A stretch of 51,463 nt of DNA from an uncultured Bacteroides sp. GTDB lineage: Bacteria > Bacteroidota > Bacteroidia > Bacteroidales > Bacteroidaceae. Position numbers and translations under genes: made by a program. How positions within the stretch are numbered: position 1 is the stretch's first letter; every line of letters starts with the position of its first letter. Shown here in pieces: positions 9,639-18,495 of the stretch. The stretch covers positions 1 to 51,463 of the forward strand of contig USEY01000014.1 of the NCBI GenBank assembly GCA_900553815.1, written 5' to 3'. Below the pieces are notes generated by a model. It was not told the origin of the DNA. It saw only the letters and a list, made by a program, of their open reading frames with translations, and searched no databases.

Positions 9639-9676
9639 CCGGGACTGCCATCTCTTTGGCAGTGATTTCTCCCCGG
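9639..9676 (-). promoter_or_regulatory. Nested hairpin in the 5' leader of the redoxin-like gene
   Basis: Read on the plus strand, CCGGG (9639-9643) pairs with CCCGG (9672-9676), and ACTGCCA (9644-9650) pairs with TGGCAGT (9657-9663). The structure lies between the inferred transcription start and the start codon, so it would form in the leader RNA. Its function is unknown. Confidence 0.55.
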
Positions 9677-9746
9677 AACATTGTCTGTAGGCCCTGCTTT
9701 CAGGAAAAAGAACTGATAAACAAGGCTTTTGTTTCTGAAATCGCGG

Positions 9747-9779
9747 CAAAGGTACGTATTTCTAAAACTAAGTTCCAAA
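9747..9779 (-). promoter_or_regulatory. Bacteroides-type promoter for the redoxin-like gene
   Basis: On the minus strand, TTTG (plus 9776-9779), a 21-bp spacer and TACCTTTG (plus 9747-9754) match the consensus. It lies in the 337-bp divergent gap between this gene and serB. Confidence 0.72.
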
Positions 9780-9824
9780 TAAACAAGTAAATTTCTCAGT
9801 TTTTGCGCCTATATTTTTATGTTA

Positions 9825-9858
9825 TTTAGCATAAATCGGAGGATTTTTCCTACATTTG
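9825..9858 (+). promoter_or_regulatory. Candidate promoter for serB
   Basis: TACATTTG at 9851-9858 matches the -7 pattern. A weaker TTTA lies 22 bp upstream at 9825-9828. The leader to serB is about 85 nt. Confidence 0.55.
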
Positions 9859-9950
9859 TGGCTGATAAATCAAAGTTGGGCAAGGCAGAGAAACTGCCTG
9901 TACAACCCTGAAACAACAAGAATACGTAACCTTATAAAAACAGCAAAAAC

Positions 9951-11186
9951 ATGCAACAAACAGCCACTACGGAACTTATCCTTGTACGCATCACAGGCGA
10001 AGACCGTCCGGGACTCACAGCTTCCATCACCGAGATTCTGGCCAAGTATGACACCACTATCCTCGATATTGGCCAAGCTGATATTCATAATACCCTGTCG
10101 CTGGGTATCCTGTTCAAGACCGAGGAACAGTACTCGGGATTCATCATGAAAGAACTGCTCTTCAAAGCATCGTCGCTGGGAGTAACCATCCGCTTCTATC
10201 CCATTACAACCAAAGAGTATGAGGAATGGGTAGGCATGCAGGGCAAAAACCGGTACATCCTGACACTGCTCGGCCGAAAGCTGTCGGCCCGCCAGATATC
10301 GGCCGCTACCAGCATTCTGGCCGAACAAGGGATGAACATTGATGCCATCAAGCGACTGACCGGTCGTATCCCCCTGAACGAATGCGAAGCTAAGACAAGG
10401 GCATGTATTGAATTCTCAGTGCGTGGAACACCGAAAGACCGCATAGCCATGCAAGAGAAGCTGATGAAGATGGCAGGTGAACTGGAGGTGGACTTCTCCT
10501 TCCAGCTGGATAATATGTATCGCCGTATGCGAAGACTTATCTGTTTTGATATGGACTCAACACTGATTGAAACAGAAGTTATTGACGAATTGGCCATGCG
10601 GGCCGGTGTAGGCGACCAAGTAAAAGCCATCACTGAACGAGCCATGCGGGGAGAGATTGACTTCATTGAAAGCTTCCGCGAACGAGTGGCACTGCTCAAA
10701 GGATTGGACGTATCTGTCATGCAGGAAATAGCCGAGAACCTGCCCATAACCGAAGGCGTAGACCGGCTGATGTTCGTATTGAAAAAGTATGGCTACAAGA
10801 TTGCTATCCTGTCGGGTGGATTCACCTACTTTGGCGAGTATCTGCAAAAGAAATATGGCATTGACTACGTATATGCCAACGAACTGGAGATAGAGAACGG
10901 TAAGCTGACGGGACGCTATGTAGGCGACGTGGTAGACGGTAAGCGCAAGGCTGAGTTGCTGCGCCTGATTGCCCAGGTAGAAAAGGTAGACATAGCACAG
11001 ACCATTGCCGTAGGCGACGGAGCCAATGACCTCCCCATGCTGGGCGTTGCCGGACTGGGTATCGCTTTCCATGCCAAACCCAAGGTGGTGGCCAATGCCA
11101 AACAGTCCATCAATACCATAGGTCTGGACGGTGTACTCTACTTCCTGGGATTCAAGGATTCGTATATAGATGCTCCCAACTGTTAA
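9951..11186 (+). CDS. serB: Phosphoserine phosphatase with tandem N-terminal ACT domains
   Basis: A 411-residue enzyme that dephosphorylates phosphoserine, the last step of serine synthesis. Two ACT-type regulatory domains come first (about residues 8-85, starting LVRITGEDRPGLTASI, and about 100-185, starting RYILTLLGRKLSARQIS). A HAD phosphatase domain follows with nucleophile motif DMDST at 200-204, an ILSGGF motif, and the Mg-binding GDGANDLPML at 355-364. The paired ACT domains make it longer than E. coli SerB; this layout is common in Bacteroidota and suggests amino-acid feedback. The gene is monocistronic, bounded by its promoter and a strong terminator. Confidence 0.93.
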   Translation: MQQTATTELILVRITGEDRPGLTASITEILAKYDTTILDIGQADIHNTLSLGILFKTEEQYSGFIMKELLFKASSLGVTIRFYPITTKEYEEWVGMQGKNRYILTLLGRKLSARQISAATSILAEQGMNIDAIKRLTGRIPLNECEAKTRACIEFSVRGTPKDRIAMQEKLMKMAGELEVDFSFQLDNMYRRMRRLICFDMDSTLIETEVIDELAMRAGVGDQVKAITERAMRGEIDFIESFRERVALLKGLDVSVMQEIAENLPITEGVDRLMFVLKKYGYKIAILSGGFTYFGEYLQKKYGIDYVYANELEIENGKLTGRYVGDVVDGKRKAELLRLIAQVEKVDIAQTIAVGDGANDLPMLGVAGLGIAFHAKPKVVANAKQSINTIGLDGVLYFLGFKDSYIDAPNC

Positions 11187-11225
11187 GCCCGGAACAGTCT
11201 ATAAGCCATGGCGGCTATAAAAACA

Positions 11226-11267
11226 TTAAGGGTGTGTTCTCGTAACGTGGAACACACCCTTAATTTA
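11226..11267 (+). terminator. Intrinsic terminator after serB
   Basis: A 14-bp perfect stem, TTAAGGGTGTGTTC (11226-11239) with GAACACACCCTTAA (11250-11263), followed by a short T-rich stretch. It probably also works for the convergent lipoprotein gene that ends at 11288. Confidence 0.85.
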
Positions 11268-11287
11268 TCTTAGAAATCTTGTCGATA

Positions 11288-11722
11288 CTATATTCTGCGG
11301 AAAGTCACGTTTACCCCATCGAGCATACCAGACAAATAGTTCTCGCGAACCCAAACATTGTCAAAGTAAGTTATCTCGCCTCCACCGTAGTTAAGTTCCA
11401 GTCCTTCCATGTTGCTGTCGAGCCAACTCCAAGAGAAACGTTTGGACACTGTTTCGTAGGGACGAGTCTCACCGCTACGATAATATTCCCAAACTTCCTG
11501 CCCGTCGTTTCCAGACTTGCTCTTGGCAAACTTCAACTGGTGGTTGCAAATCACCTCCACATTGTCATCGTTGGTAGTCTGGAACTCCTCTACCCACGTA
11601 CTACCGCAGAGTTTCTCGTCACTGTTCTGTATGGTGTAATATACATTATCATCGCCACACGAAGCCAGTCCCAAGAATACTGTCAACAAAAGTAATATCT
11701 TCAAACTTACAGATTTCTTCAT
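11288..11722 (-). CDS. Small lipoprotein of unknown function, lipocalin-like
   Basis: A 144-residue protein from the ATG at 11722. That start gives a lipoprotein signal (MKKSVSLKILLLLTVFLGLASC, with LASC as lipobox). The frame is open to an ATG at 11809, but the extra N-terminus does not look like a signal. The mature part is beta-rich with repeated Trp/Tyr positions (WVEEF, QEVWEYYRSGE, FSWSWLDSNMEGLELNYGGG), like the small lipocalin-like lipoproteins common in Bacteroides. No ligand or reaction can be assigned. It lies 92 bp downstream of carB on the same strand, so read-through from the pyrimidine operon is possible but unproven. Confidence 0.7.
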   Translation of the reverse strand: MKKSVSLKILLLLTVFLGLASCGDDNVYYTIQNSDEKLCGSTWVEEFQTTNDDNVEVICNHQLKFAKSKSGNDGQEVWEYYRSGETRPYETVSKRFSWSWLDSNMEGLELNYGGGEITYFDNVWVRENYLSGMLDGVNVTFRRI

Positions 11723-11814
11723 ATTAATATCCATTTTAACGTTAATACTTGGCGGCAAACATACAATAAATTTATTGAATATGCCGTATGAAGTAACGTT
11801 TTTTATCAATGATA

Positions 11815-14800
11815 TTACTTATACTCTGCCCACGACTTGATGCGCAAATCGTCTACCGACATCGTGCAGAAGGCATTGATAAAGGCACTGGCCAGACGCG
11901 CATTGGTGATAAGCGGAATATTGAGATCGATGGCTGCACGGCGTATCTTGTAGCCATTGCTCAACTCGCCTGCCGTCAGATTCTTGGGGATATTCACCAC
12001 CATGTCTATTTCCTTGCGGTGAAGCATATCGAGTGCCTGCGGCTGACCATCTTCGCTGGGCCAGAACACACGGGTATTCTCCACACCGTTCTCCGTGAGG
12101 AATTTCGACGTGCCGCCTGTAGCAAAAAGCTTGTATCCCTTGCGCTGGAGCTGGCGGGCAGCCTGTAGCATGTCGACCTTCTGTTTGGTAGAACCGGTAG
12201 ACAGCAGAATATTCTTCTGAGGAATGCGATAGCCTACGGAAAGCATGGCCTTGAGCACGGCACATGATGTATCATCGCCGATACAGCCTACCTCGCCCGT
12301 CGAAGCCATGTCGACACCCAGCACAGGGTCGGCCTTCTGCAAGCGGTTGAAGGAGAACTGCGAAGCCTTGATACCTACATAGTCCAAGTCGAAGAGGTTC
12401 TTATCGGGCTTCTCGACAGGAATGCCCAGCATGATTTTCGTAGCCAACTCAATGAAGTTAAGCTTCAGCACCTTGCTGACGAAGGGGAAGGAACGCGACG
12501 CACGCAGGTTACACTCAATAACCTTGATGTCATTGTCGCGTGCCAGGAACTGGATGTTGAAAGGACCGGAGATGTTAAGTTCCTTGGCTATCTCACGGCT
12601 GATGCGCTTGATACGGCGAACAGTCTCTACATAAAGCTTCTGAGGCGGGAACTGAATGGTGGCATCACCCGAGTGAACGCCGGCAAACTCGATATGTTCG
12701 GAAATGGCATAGGCAATAATCTCACCATTCTGTGCCACGGCATCCATCTCTACTTCCTTGGCATGCTCGATAAACTGGCTTACTACTACCGGATGCTTCT
12801 TCGAGACATTGGCTGCCAATTGCAGGAAACGTTCCAGCTCTTCCTGATTGGAGCAGACATTCATGGCTGCACCACTCAATACGTATGACGGACGAACAAG
12901 CACAGGGAATCCTACCTTCTGAATGAAGGCATTGATGTCTTCCATGGAAGTCAGTGCGCTCCACTCGGGCTGGTCTACACCAATACGGTCGAGCATGGCC
13001 GAGAATTTGTCGCGGTCTTCAGCATTGTCGATACTCTTGGCCGATGTACCGAGAATATTGATATGTTGGGCATCCAGGCGCAGAGCGAGGTTGTTAGGAA
13101 TCTGGCCTCCGGTAGACACGATGACACCGTGCGGATTCTCCAGGTCGAGAATATCCATGACGCGCTCGAAAGTGAGTTCGTCAAAATAAAGGCGGTCGCA
13201 CATGTCGTAGTCGGTCGATACAGTTTCCGGATTGTAGTTAATCATCACGCTGCGATAGCCTTCCTTGCGGATAGTATTGAGTGCCTGCACGCCGCACCAG
13301 TCGAACTCAACCGACGAACCGATACGGTAAGCGCCAGAGCCCAACACAACGATGCTCTTGCGGTCGCCCAAATAGTGTACATCATTGGCCACGCCACTAT
13401 AGGTCAGATACAGATAGTTGGTCTGCGCAGGATATTCGGCAGCCAAGGTGTCAATCTGCTTCACCACGGGTACAATGCCACGCTCCTTGCGATGACGTCT
13501 TAAAGTGACAATGGCATCTTCCATTTCTCCTTCCATGCCTATGGCGCGGGCCACCTGAAAGTCGGAGAAGCCCTGACGCTTGGCCTTGCGCAGCAAATCA
13601 TCGGGCAAGTCGGCCAGCAGTTTATGGTTTCCGGCCCAGCTGTGCAATTCCTTGGAAGTGTGCATAATGTTCATCAGCTTCTCCAGGAACCAGCGGTCAA
13701 TCTTTGTCAGCTCATGTACCTGGTCCACGGTATAGCCTGCACGGAAAGCCTTGGAGATAACGAATATACGCTTATCCGTCGGTTCGCGGAGGGCTTTGTC
13801 GATGTCAGGAATGACAAGCTCCTTGTTCTCTACAAAGCCATGCATACCCTGGCCTATCATACGCAAGCCCTTCTGAATGGCTTCCTCAAAGGTGCGGCCA
13901 ATGGCCATGACCTCGCCCACCGACTTCATGGACGAACCCAACTCCTTGTCTACGCCATGGAACTTACCCAAGTCCCAGCGCGGTATCTTGCAGACTACGT
14001 AGTCCAATGCAGGCTCGAAGAAAGCCGAAGTGGTCTTGGTAACGGAGTTCTTCAGGTCGAACAATCCATATCCCAGTCCCAGCTTGGCAGCCACAAATGC
14101 CAGTGGATAGCCGGTAGCCTTACTTGCCAAGGCTGATGAACGTGACAGACGGGCATTGACCTCGATGACGCGATAATCCTCAGACTGCGGGTCGTAGGCA
14201 TACTGCACATTGCACTCGCCCACAATGCCGATGTGGCGGATGATGCGGATTGCCAGCTCGCGCAGCTTATGGTAATCGGTATTTGAAAGTGTCTGACTGG
14301 GAGCGATGACGATGCTCTCGCCCGTATGGATGCCCAGCGGGTCAAAGTTCTCCATGTTGCAGACGGTGATACAGTTGTCGAAACGGTCGCGCACTACCTC
14401 GTACTCCACCTCTTTCCATCCGCGAAGGCTCTTCTCAACGAGCACTTGAGGCGAAAAAGAAAAGGCTTTCTCAACCAGTACATTCAGTTCTTCCTCGTTG
14501 TCGCAGAAACCTGAGCCCAGTCCGCCAAGGGCATAAGCGGCACGGACAATGACCGGATAGCCCAGCTCAGCCGCCGCACGACGGGCATCGGCCGCATTCT
14601 CAACGGCTTCACTCTTGATTGTCTTTACGTCAATCTCGTTCAGTTTCTCGACGAACAGCTCACGGTCTTCTGTGTCGATGATGGCCTGCACAGGAGTACC
14701 CAGTACTTGCACGTTATATTTTTCCAGCACCTTATCCTTGTAGAGAGCCACTCCACAGTTCAGTGCCGTCTGTCCACCGAAGGCCAGCATGATGCCGTCG

Positions 14801-15045
14801 GGCCGTTCCTTTTCGATGACTTTCTCCACGAAGTATGGGGTGACGGGCAGGAAGTAGATTTGGTCCGCCACGCCCTCCGAGGTCTGCACGGTGGCAATGT
14901 TGGGATTGATAAGGACTGTATAGATACCCTCTTCTTTAAGAGCCTTGAGCGCCTGCGAACCGGAGTAGTCGAACTCGCCGGCTTCACCAATCTTCAGCGC
15001 GCCGCTTCCGAGCAGCAGGACTTTTCGTATATTATTCTCTTTCAT
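11815..15045 (-). CDS. carB: Carbamoyl-phosphate synthase large subunit
   Basis: A 1076-residue ATP-dependent subunit that makes carbamoyl phosphate for pyrimidines and arginine from bicarbonate, two ATP and ammonia channelled from CarA. It has the usual duplicated ATP-grasp architecture. The first half starts KVLLLGSGALKIGEAGEFDYSGSQALKAL and the second repeats this as SIVVLGSGAYRIGSSVEFDWCGVQAL. A C-terminal MGS-like allosteric domain is near LLSTGSTKQKVDMLQAARQLQRKGYKLFATGG. Length is normal. It follows carA on the minus strand, but the 236-bp gap between them contains tandem array 3, unusual for subunits of one complex. Confidence 0.96.
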   Translation of the reverse strand: MKENNIRKVLLLGSGALKIGEAGEFDYSGSQALKALKEEGIYTVLINPNIATVQTSEGVADQIYFLPVTPYFVEKVIEKERPDGIMLAFGGQTALNCGVALYKDKVLEKYNVQVLGTPVQAIIDTEDRELFVEKLNEIDVKTIKSEAVENAADARRAAAELGYPVIVRAAYALGGLGSGFCDNEEELNVLVEKAFSFSPQVLVEKSLRGWKEVEYEVVRDRFDNCITVCNMENFDPLGIHTGESIVIAPSQTLSNTDYHKLRELAIRIIRHIGIVGECNVQYAYDPQSEDYRVIEVNARLSRSSALASKATGYPLAFVAAKLGLGYGLFDLKNSVTKTTSAFFEPALDYVVCKIPRWDLGKFHGVDKELGSSMKSVGEVMAIGRTFEEAIQKGLRMIGQGMHGFVENKELVIPDIDKALREPTDKRIFVISKAFRAGYTVDQVHELTKIDRWFLEKLMNIMHTSKELHSWAGNHKLLADLPDDLLRKAKRQGFSDFQVARAIGMEGEMEDAIVTLRRHRKERGIVPVVKQIDTLAAEYPAQTNYLYLTYSGVANDVHYLGDRKSIVVLGSGAYRIGSSVEFDWCGVQALNTIRKEGYRSVMINYNPETVSTDYDMCDRLYFDELTFERVMDILDLENPHGVIVSTGGQIPNNLALRLDAQHINILGTSAKSIDNAEDRDKFSAMLDRIGVDQPEWSALTSMEDINAFIQKVGFPVLVRPSYVLSGAAMNVCSNQEELERFLQLAANVSKKHPVVVSQFIEHAKEVEMDAVAQNGEIIAYAISEHIEFAGVHSGDATIQFPPQKLYVETVRRIKRISREIAKELNISGPFNIQFLARDNDIKVIECNLRASRSFPFVSKVLKLNFIELATKIMLGIPVEKPDKNLFDLDYVGIKASQFSFNRLQKADPVLGVDMASTGEVGCIGDDTSCAVLKAMLSVGYRIPQKNILLSTGSTKQKVDMLQAARQLQRKGYKLFATGGTSKFLTENGVENTRVFWPSEDGQPQALDMLHRKEIDMVVNIPKNLTAGELSNGYKIRRAAIDLNIPLITNARLASAFINAFCTMSVDDLRIKSWAEYK

Positions 15046-15104
15046 ATCTTGTTTATTCGTTGCTATATGACTATTAAAATATATTTACAGTACCAGGATT
15101 TCTC

Positions 15105-15210
15105 CCCTAAGACGGCACCTTTTCCTACATAAGGCGGCACCTTTTCCTACATAAGGTGGGGAGTTATCCTACATAAGGTGGCGAGTTATCTTACATAAGG
15201 TGGGGAGTTT
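15105..15210. repeat. Tandem array 3: five units, 22-bp period, inside the carA-carB gap
   Basis: Units carrying CCTACATAAGGnGG (first copy diverged) have their AAG at 15109, 15131, 15153, 15175 and 15197, exactly 22 bp apart. Two variants of the inner segment occur: GGCACCTTTTCC and GGGGAGTTATCC. The internal dyad is weak (CCT...AGG). The array would be transcribed as part of the carA-carB message if the genes form an operon. Confidence 0.85.
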
Positions 15211-15281
15211 TGTACCCTCTCTTACAATTCTTGATTATCAACTTATTACGGAGACGCCCCAAATGGTATGTCTTCTTGACA

Positions 15282-16355
15282 TCAGAGCATCCCCGCGAAC
15301 TCGTCGAAGAGGAACTCCGTGTCCGTGGGTCCCGAGGCGGCCTCCGGGTGGAACTGGGCCGAGAACCAGGGATTGCGCTTGTGGCGGATGCCCTCGTTGG
15401 AGCCATCGTTCATATTGATGAAAAGAGGTTCCCAATCGGTACCCAAGGTATTGTTGTCCACAGCATAGCCATGATTCTGGCTGGTGATGAAGCAACGGTT
15501 GGTACCCACCATGCGCACGGGCTGGTTGTGGCTGCGGTGTCCATACTTCAGTTTATATATCTTGGCGCCTCCGGCCTTGCTGAGGAGCTGATTGCCCATA
15601 CAGATACCAAAAATAGGGAGCTTTTCGTTGACCATAGCCTTGCGGATGTTCTGCACGGCAGCGTCGCATGTATCGGGGTCGCCTGGGCCATTGGAGATGA
15701 AGAGGCCATCGAAATCCAAGCTGTTGAAGTCATAGTCCCAAGGCACGCGAATGACCTCCACGCCACGACGGAGCAAGCAGCGCAGGATGTTGGCCTTTAC
15801 GCCACAATCAACGAGCACAACCTTCTTTCCTGCTCCCTCATTATAGCGAATGACTTCCTTGCATGACACTTTGTCCACATAGTTCACACCTGCATAAGTA
15901 GCTTCGGGGATATCATTTGGTTCGTCGTCGAAGACAATCTTACCCATCATTACGCCATGCTCACGCAACACCTTGGTCAGTTCGCGAGTGTCTATACCTG
16001 TGATGCCGGGTATGTGCTCGCGTTTCAACCAGTCAGCCAAGCTCTGGGCAGCATTCCAATGGCTATAGTTCTCACTGTAATCGCTTACAATAATTGCTTC
16101 GGCATGGATTTTCTCACTCTCCATAAACGTAGGGAGCCCGTTCTTTTCGAAAGTAAAAGGCGGTACTCCATAATTGCCTACCAACGGATAGGTCAACGTC
16201 ATCAACTGTCCGGCATACGAAGGGTCGGTCAAGCTCTCAGGGTATCCTGTCATAGCTGTATTAAAAACCACTTCACCTGCTACCGGCTTTTCATAACCAA
16301 ACGAAGTACCACGAAAGGTAGTACCATCGTCAAGAATAAGGGTTACGTTTCTCAT
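15282..16355 (-). CDS. carA: Carbamoyl-phosphate synthase small (glutaminase) subunit
   Basis: A 357-residue class I glutamine amidotransferase subunit that hydrolyses glutamine and passes ammonia to CarB. The N-terminal CarA domain includes LILDDGTTFRG, VFNTAMTGYPESLTDPSY and TGIDTRELT. The GATase domain has the nucleophile in PIFGICMGNQLL, where the residue before MGN is the catalytic Cys, and the His/Glu pair in QFHPEAASGP. Length is normal. Its start overlaps the stop of the 71-residue membrane-protein gene by 4 bp (ATGA type), so it is translationally coupled to that gene and belongs to the glmS-purF-carA unit. Confidence 0.95.
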   Translation of the reverse strand: MRNVTLILDDGTTFRGTSFGYEKPVAGEVVFNTAMTGYPESLTDPSYAGQLMTLTYPLVGNYGVPPFTFEKNGLPTFMESEKIHAEAIIVSDYSENYSHWNAAQSLADWLKREHIPGITGIDTRELTKVLREHGVMMGKIVFDDEPNDIPEATYAGVNYVDKVSCKEVIRYNEGAGKKVVLVDCGVKANILRCLLRRGVEVIRVPWDYDFNSLDFDGLFISNGPGDPDTCDAAVQNIRKAMVNEKLPIFGICMGNQLLSKAGGAKIYKLKYGHRSHNQPVRMVGTNRCFITSQNHGYAVDNNTLGTDWEPLFINMNDGSNEGIRHKRNPWFSAQFHPEAASGPTDTEFLFDEFAGML

Positions 16356-16567
16356 TGCTTGTTAGTATCGTTATTGTTACTGTTGTTGTCTTTGTTCTTT
16401 CTTCTCTTCTTCATTACACTCAGGGCGAGGGCCATGGCTACGCCCGCGGGCAACCAGAGGGCCAGATTGTCGAAAATGATGCCCAAGGCCGTACCTAATG
16501 ACAGACCGATAGCCAGTGAGGAATCGTCGATATCTTCTTTGTCCTTCTGCTTCTGTTCTTCTTCCAT
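16352..16567 (-). CDS. Small glycine-rich membrane protein in the purF-carA operon
   Basis: A 71-residue protein. It has a charged N-terminus rich in Glu, Lys and Asp, then two hydrophobic stretches with spaced small residues (SLAIGLSLGTALGIIFDN and LALWLPAGVAMALALSVM), then a very basic, Asn-rich tail (KKRRKNKDNNSNNN). It resembles glycine-zipper-type small membrane proteins. It is probably a real gene: it starts 4 bp after the purF-homologue stop and overlaps the carA start by 4 bp. The function is unknown. A position between two glutamine amidotransferases suggests a structural or regulatory link, but this is inference. Confidence 0.72.
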   Translation of the reverse strand: MEEEQKQKDKEDIDDSSLAIGLSLGTALGIIFDNLALWLPAGVAMALALSVMKKRRKNKDNNSNNNDTNKQ

Positions 16568-16571
16568 GTAC

Positions 16572-18455
16572 TTAGAATTGATATACCTGTTCGATGTAGT
16601 CGATAAACGCCTTGTTGAGCAGCTTCACACCGCCCGGCGTGGGATAGTCGCCGCTGAAGTACCAGTCGCCCGGATGGTTGGGGCAGGCCTCGCGCAATCC
16701 TTGGAGAGGCTGATAGACTATCTGCACTTTGGCGCGAACATTTTCTGGTGTAAGCAGTTCCACCATCTTGGCAGAGATTTCATCGTCGGTGAAAGGGGCA
16801 TAAATATCCTTCACGTAGTTCACCATCTGTTCCTTGGGCAGGTCGGCCTGGTCCTTGGACTTCCGATAAGCGGCTGCAATGACATCCTTCATGTCGCGGT
16901 CGCGCAACAGTTCTATGGCTGCCTTAAAAGCAATAAACTCACTCATGCGCGACATGTCTATGCCGTAGTAGTCGGGATAACGCACCTGAGGTGAGGAGCT
17001 GACGATGACAATTTTCTTCGGCCCCAGACGGTCCAAGATGCCAATGATGCTCTGGCGCAAGGTTGTGCCGCGCACAATAGAGTCGTCTATTATCACCAGA
17101 TTGTCTACTCCCTGCACCAGGCTGCCGTATGTGATGTCATAGACGTGAGCCGCCAAATCGTTGCGCGTATTGCCCTCCGCAATGAAGGTACGTAGCTTGA
17201 TATCCTTTATGGCTACCTTCTCGCTGCGTATACGTCGGGAAAGGATACGCTCCAGCTCTTCATGGCTCGGATTATGCCCCAGGGCTGCAATCTGCTGTAC
17301 TTTTTCCTGGTTCAGATAGTCGTCAAGCCCTTGAAGCATGCCATAAAAGGCAACTTCGGCCGTATTGGGAATAAATGAAAAGACCGTATGGTCAATATCA
17401 TTGTTTACCGCCTTCAAGATGCTGGGAACCAGTTTCTGCCCCAGCAACTTACGCTCACGATAGATGTCCATGTCGCTACCACGACTGAAGTAGATGCGTT
17501 CGAAGGAACAGGGACGCAATTCGCGTGGCTTGTTTATCTGCACTGTGCGCAACTTGCCTGCCTTGCTGATGAATACGGCTTGTCCGGGTTGCAACTCACG
17601 TATGCTTTCGGCCGGAACGTTGAGCACAGTTTGTATGACTGGACGTTCGCTGGCCAACACTGCTATTTCTTCATCCTGATACCAGAAAGCTGTACGTATT
17701 CCCCAAGGATCACGGATGGCAAAACTTTCACCGCTACCGGTCAAGCCACACATTACATAGCCACCATCCCACTCGCGGCTTGATGTACGCAGCACGTTAG
17801 CTAAGTCTATATGTTCTTCTATATAGTGCGTTATGTCCATGCCTGTCAGTCCTTCAGCCTCTGCCAGCTTGAAGAGGCGCTCTACTTCACGGTCCAGACG
17901 ATGCCCCACCTGTTCGAGCATGATGTAGGTATCGGCATATTTGCGAGGATGTTGTCCCATAGCAGTAATACGGGCAAATATCTCGTCTACGTTAGTCAGA
18001 TTGAAGTTACCGCAAAGGGCCAGATTCTTTGCCCGCCAATTATTACGACGCAGGAATGGATGCACGTAAGTAAGACCCGATTTGCCCGTGGTCGAATAAC
18101 GCAAGTGGCCCATATAGACTTCCCCTGCAAATGGCAAGTACTTCTCTGCATATACTGCATCGGCAAGTTGAGCAGGCGTCAGGTCCTTGAACTGGCTTTG
18201 TACAGTAGAAAAGATTTCGGTAATGGCTCCCGACCCTAAGGCACGCTCGCGGAACATGTATTCCTCACCAGGATTGGCTGCCAATTTAACACAGGCCAGT
18301 CCAGCGCCTTCTTGTCCACGGTTATGCTGCTTCTCCATCAACAGATAGAGTTTATTCAGCCCATACATCCATGTACCATATTTCTTCTGATAATAATCAA
18401 GCGGTTTGAGTAGGCGTATCATAGCCACACCGCATTCATGTTTCAGCTGTTCCAT
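16572..18455 (-). CDS. purF: Amidophosphoribosyltransferase homologue, long form
   Basis: A 627-residue enzyme of the PurF type, which transfers glutamine ammonia to PRPP in the first step of purine synthesis. The N-terminal Ntn glutaminase domain has its catalytic Cys at position 8 (MEQLKHECGVAMI), so a 7-residue propeptide must be removed, as in Bacillus-type PurF. A phosphoribosyltransferase domain with the PRPP loop VIIDDSIVRGTT is at about 450-461. It is more than 100 residues longer than E. coli PurF, with extra sequence in the glutaminase half and at the C-terminus. A second, ordinary PurF may exist elsewhere in the genome. It sits 40 bp downstream of glmS and 4 bp upstream of the small membrane-protein gene. 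Confidence 0.88.
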   Translation of the reverse strand: MEQLKHECGVAMIRLLKPLDYYQKKYGTWMYGLNKLYLLMEKQHNRGQEGAGLACVKLAANPGEEYMFRERALGSGAITEIFSTVQSQFKDLTPAQLADAVYAEKYLPFAGEVYMGHLRYSTTGKSGLTYVHPFLRRNNWRAKNLALCGNFNLTNVDEIFARITAMGQHPRKYADTYIMLEQVGHRLDREVERLFKLAEAEGLTGMDITHYIEEHIDLANVLRTSSREWDGGYVMCGLTGSGESFAIRDPWGIRTAFWYQDEEIAVLASERPVIQTVLNVPAESIRELQPGQAVFISKAGKLRTVQINKPRELRPCSFERIYFSRGSDMDIYRERKLLGQKLVPSILKAVNNDIDHTVFSFIPNTAEVAFYGMLQGLDDYLNQEKVQQIAALGHNPSHEELERILSRRIRSEKVAIKDIKLRTFIAEGNTRNDLAAHVYDITYGSLVQGVDNLVIIDDSIVRGTTLRQSIIGILDRLGPKKIVIVSSSPQVRYPDYYGIDMSRMSEFIAFKAAIELLRDRDMKDVIAAAYRKSKDQADLPKEQMVNYVKDIYAPFTDDEISAKMVELLTPENVRAKVQIVYQPLQGLREACPNHPGDWYFSGDYPTPGGVKLLNKAFIDYIEQVYQF

Positions 18456-18495
18456 TCTCGTCTACAATGTTTTTATATAATTCATTTATGTCTTT

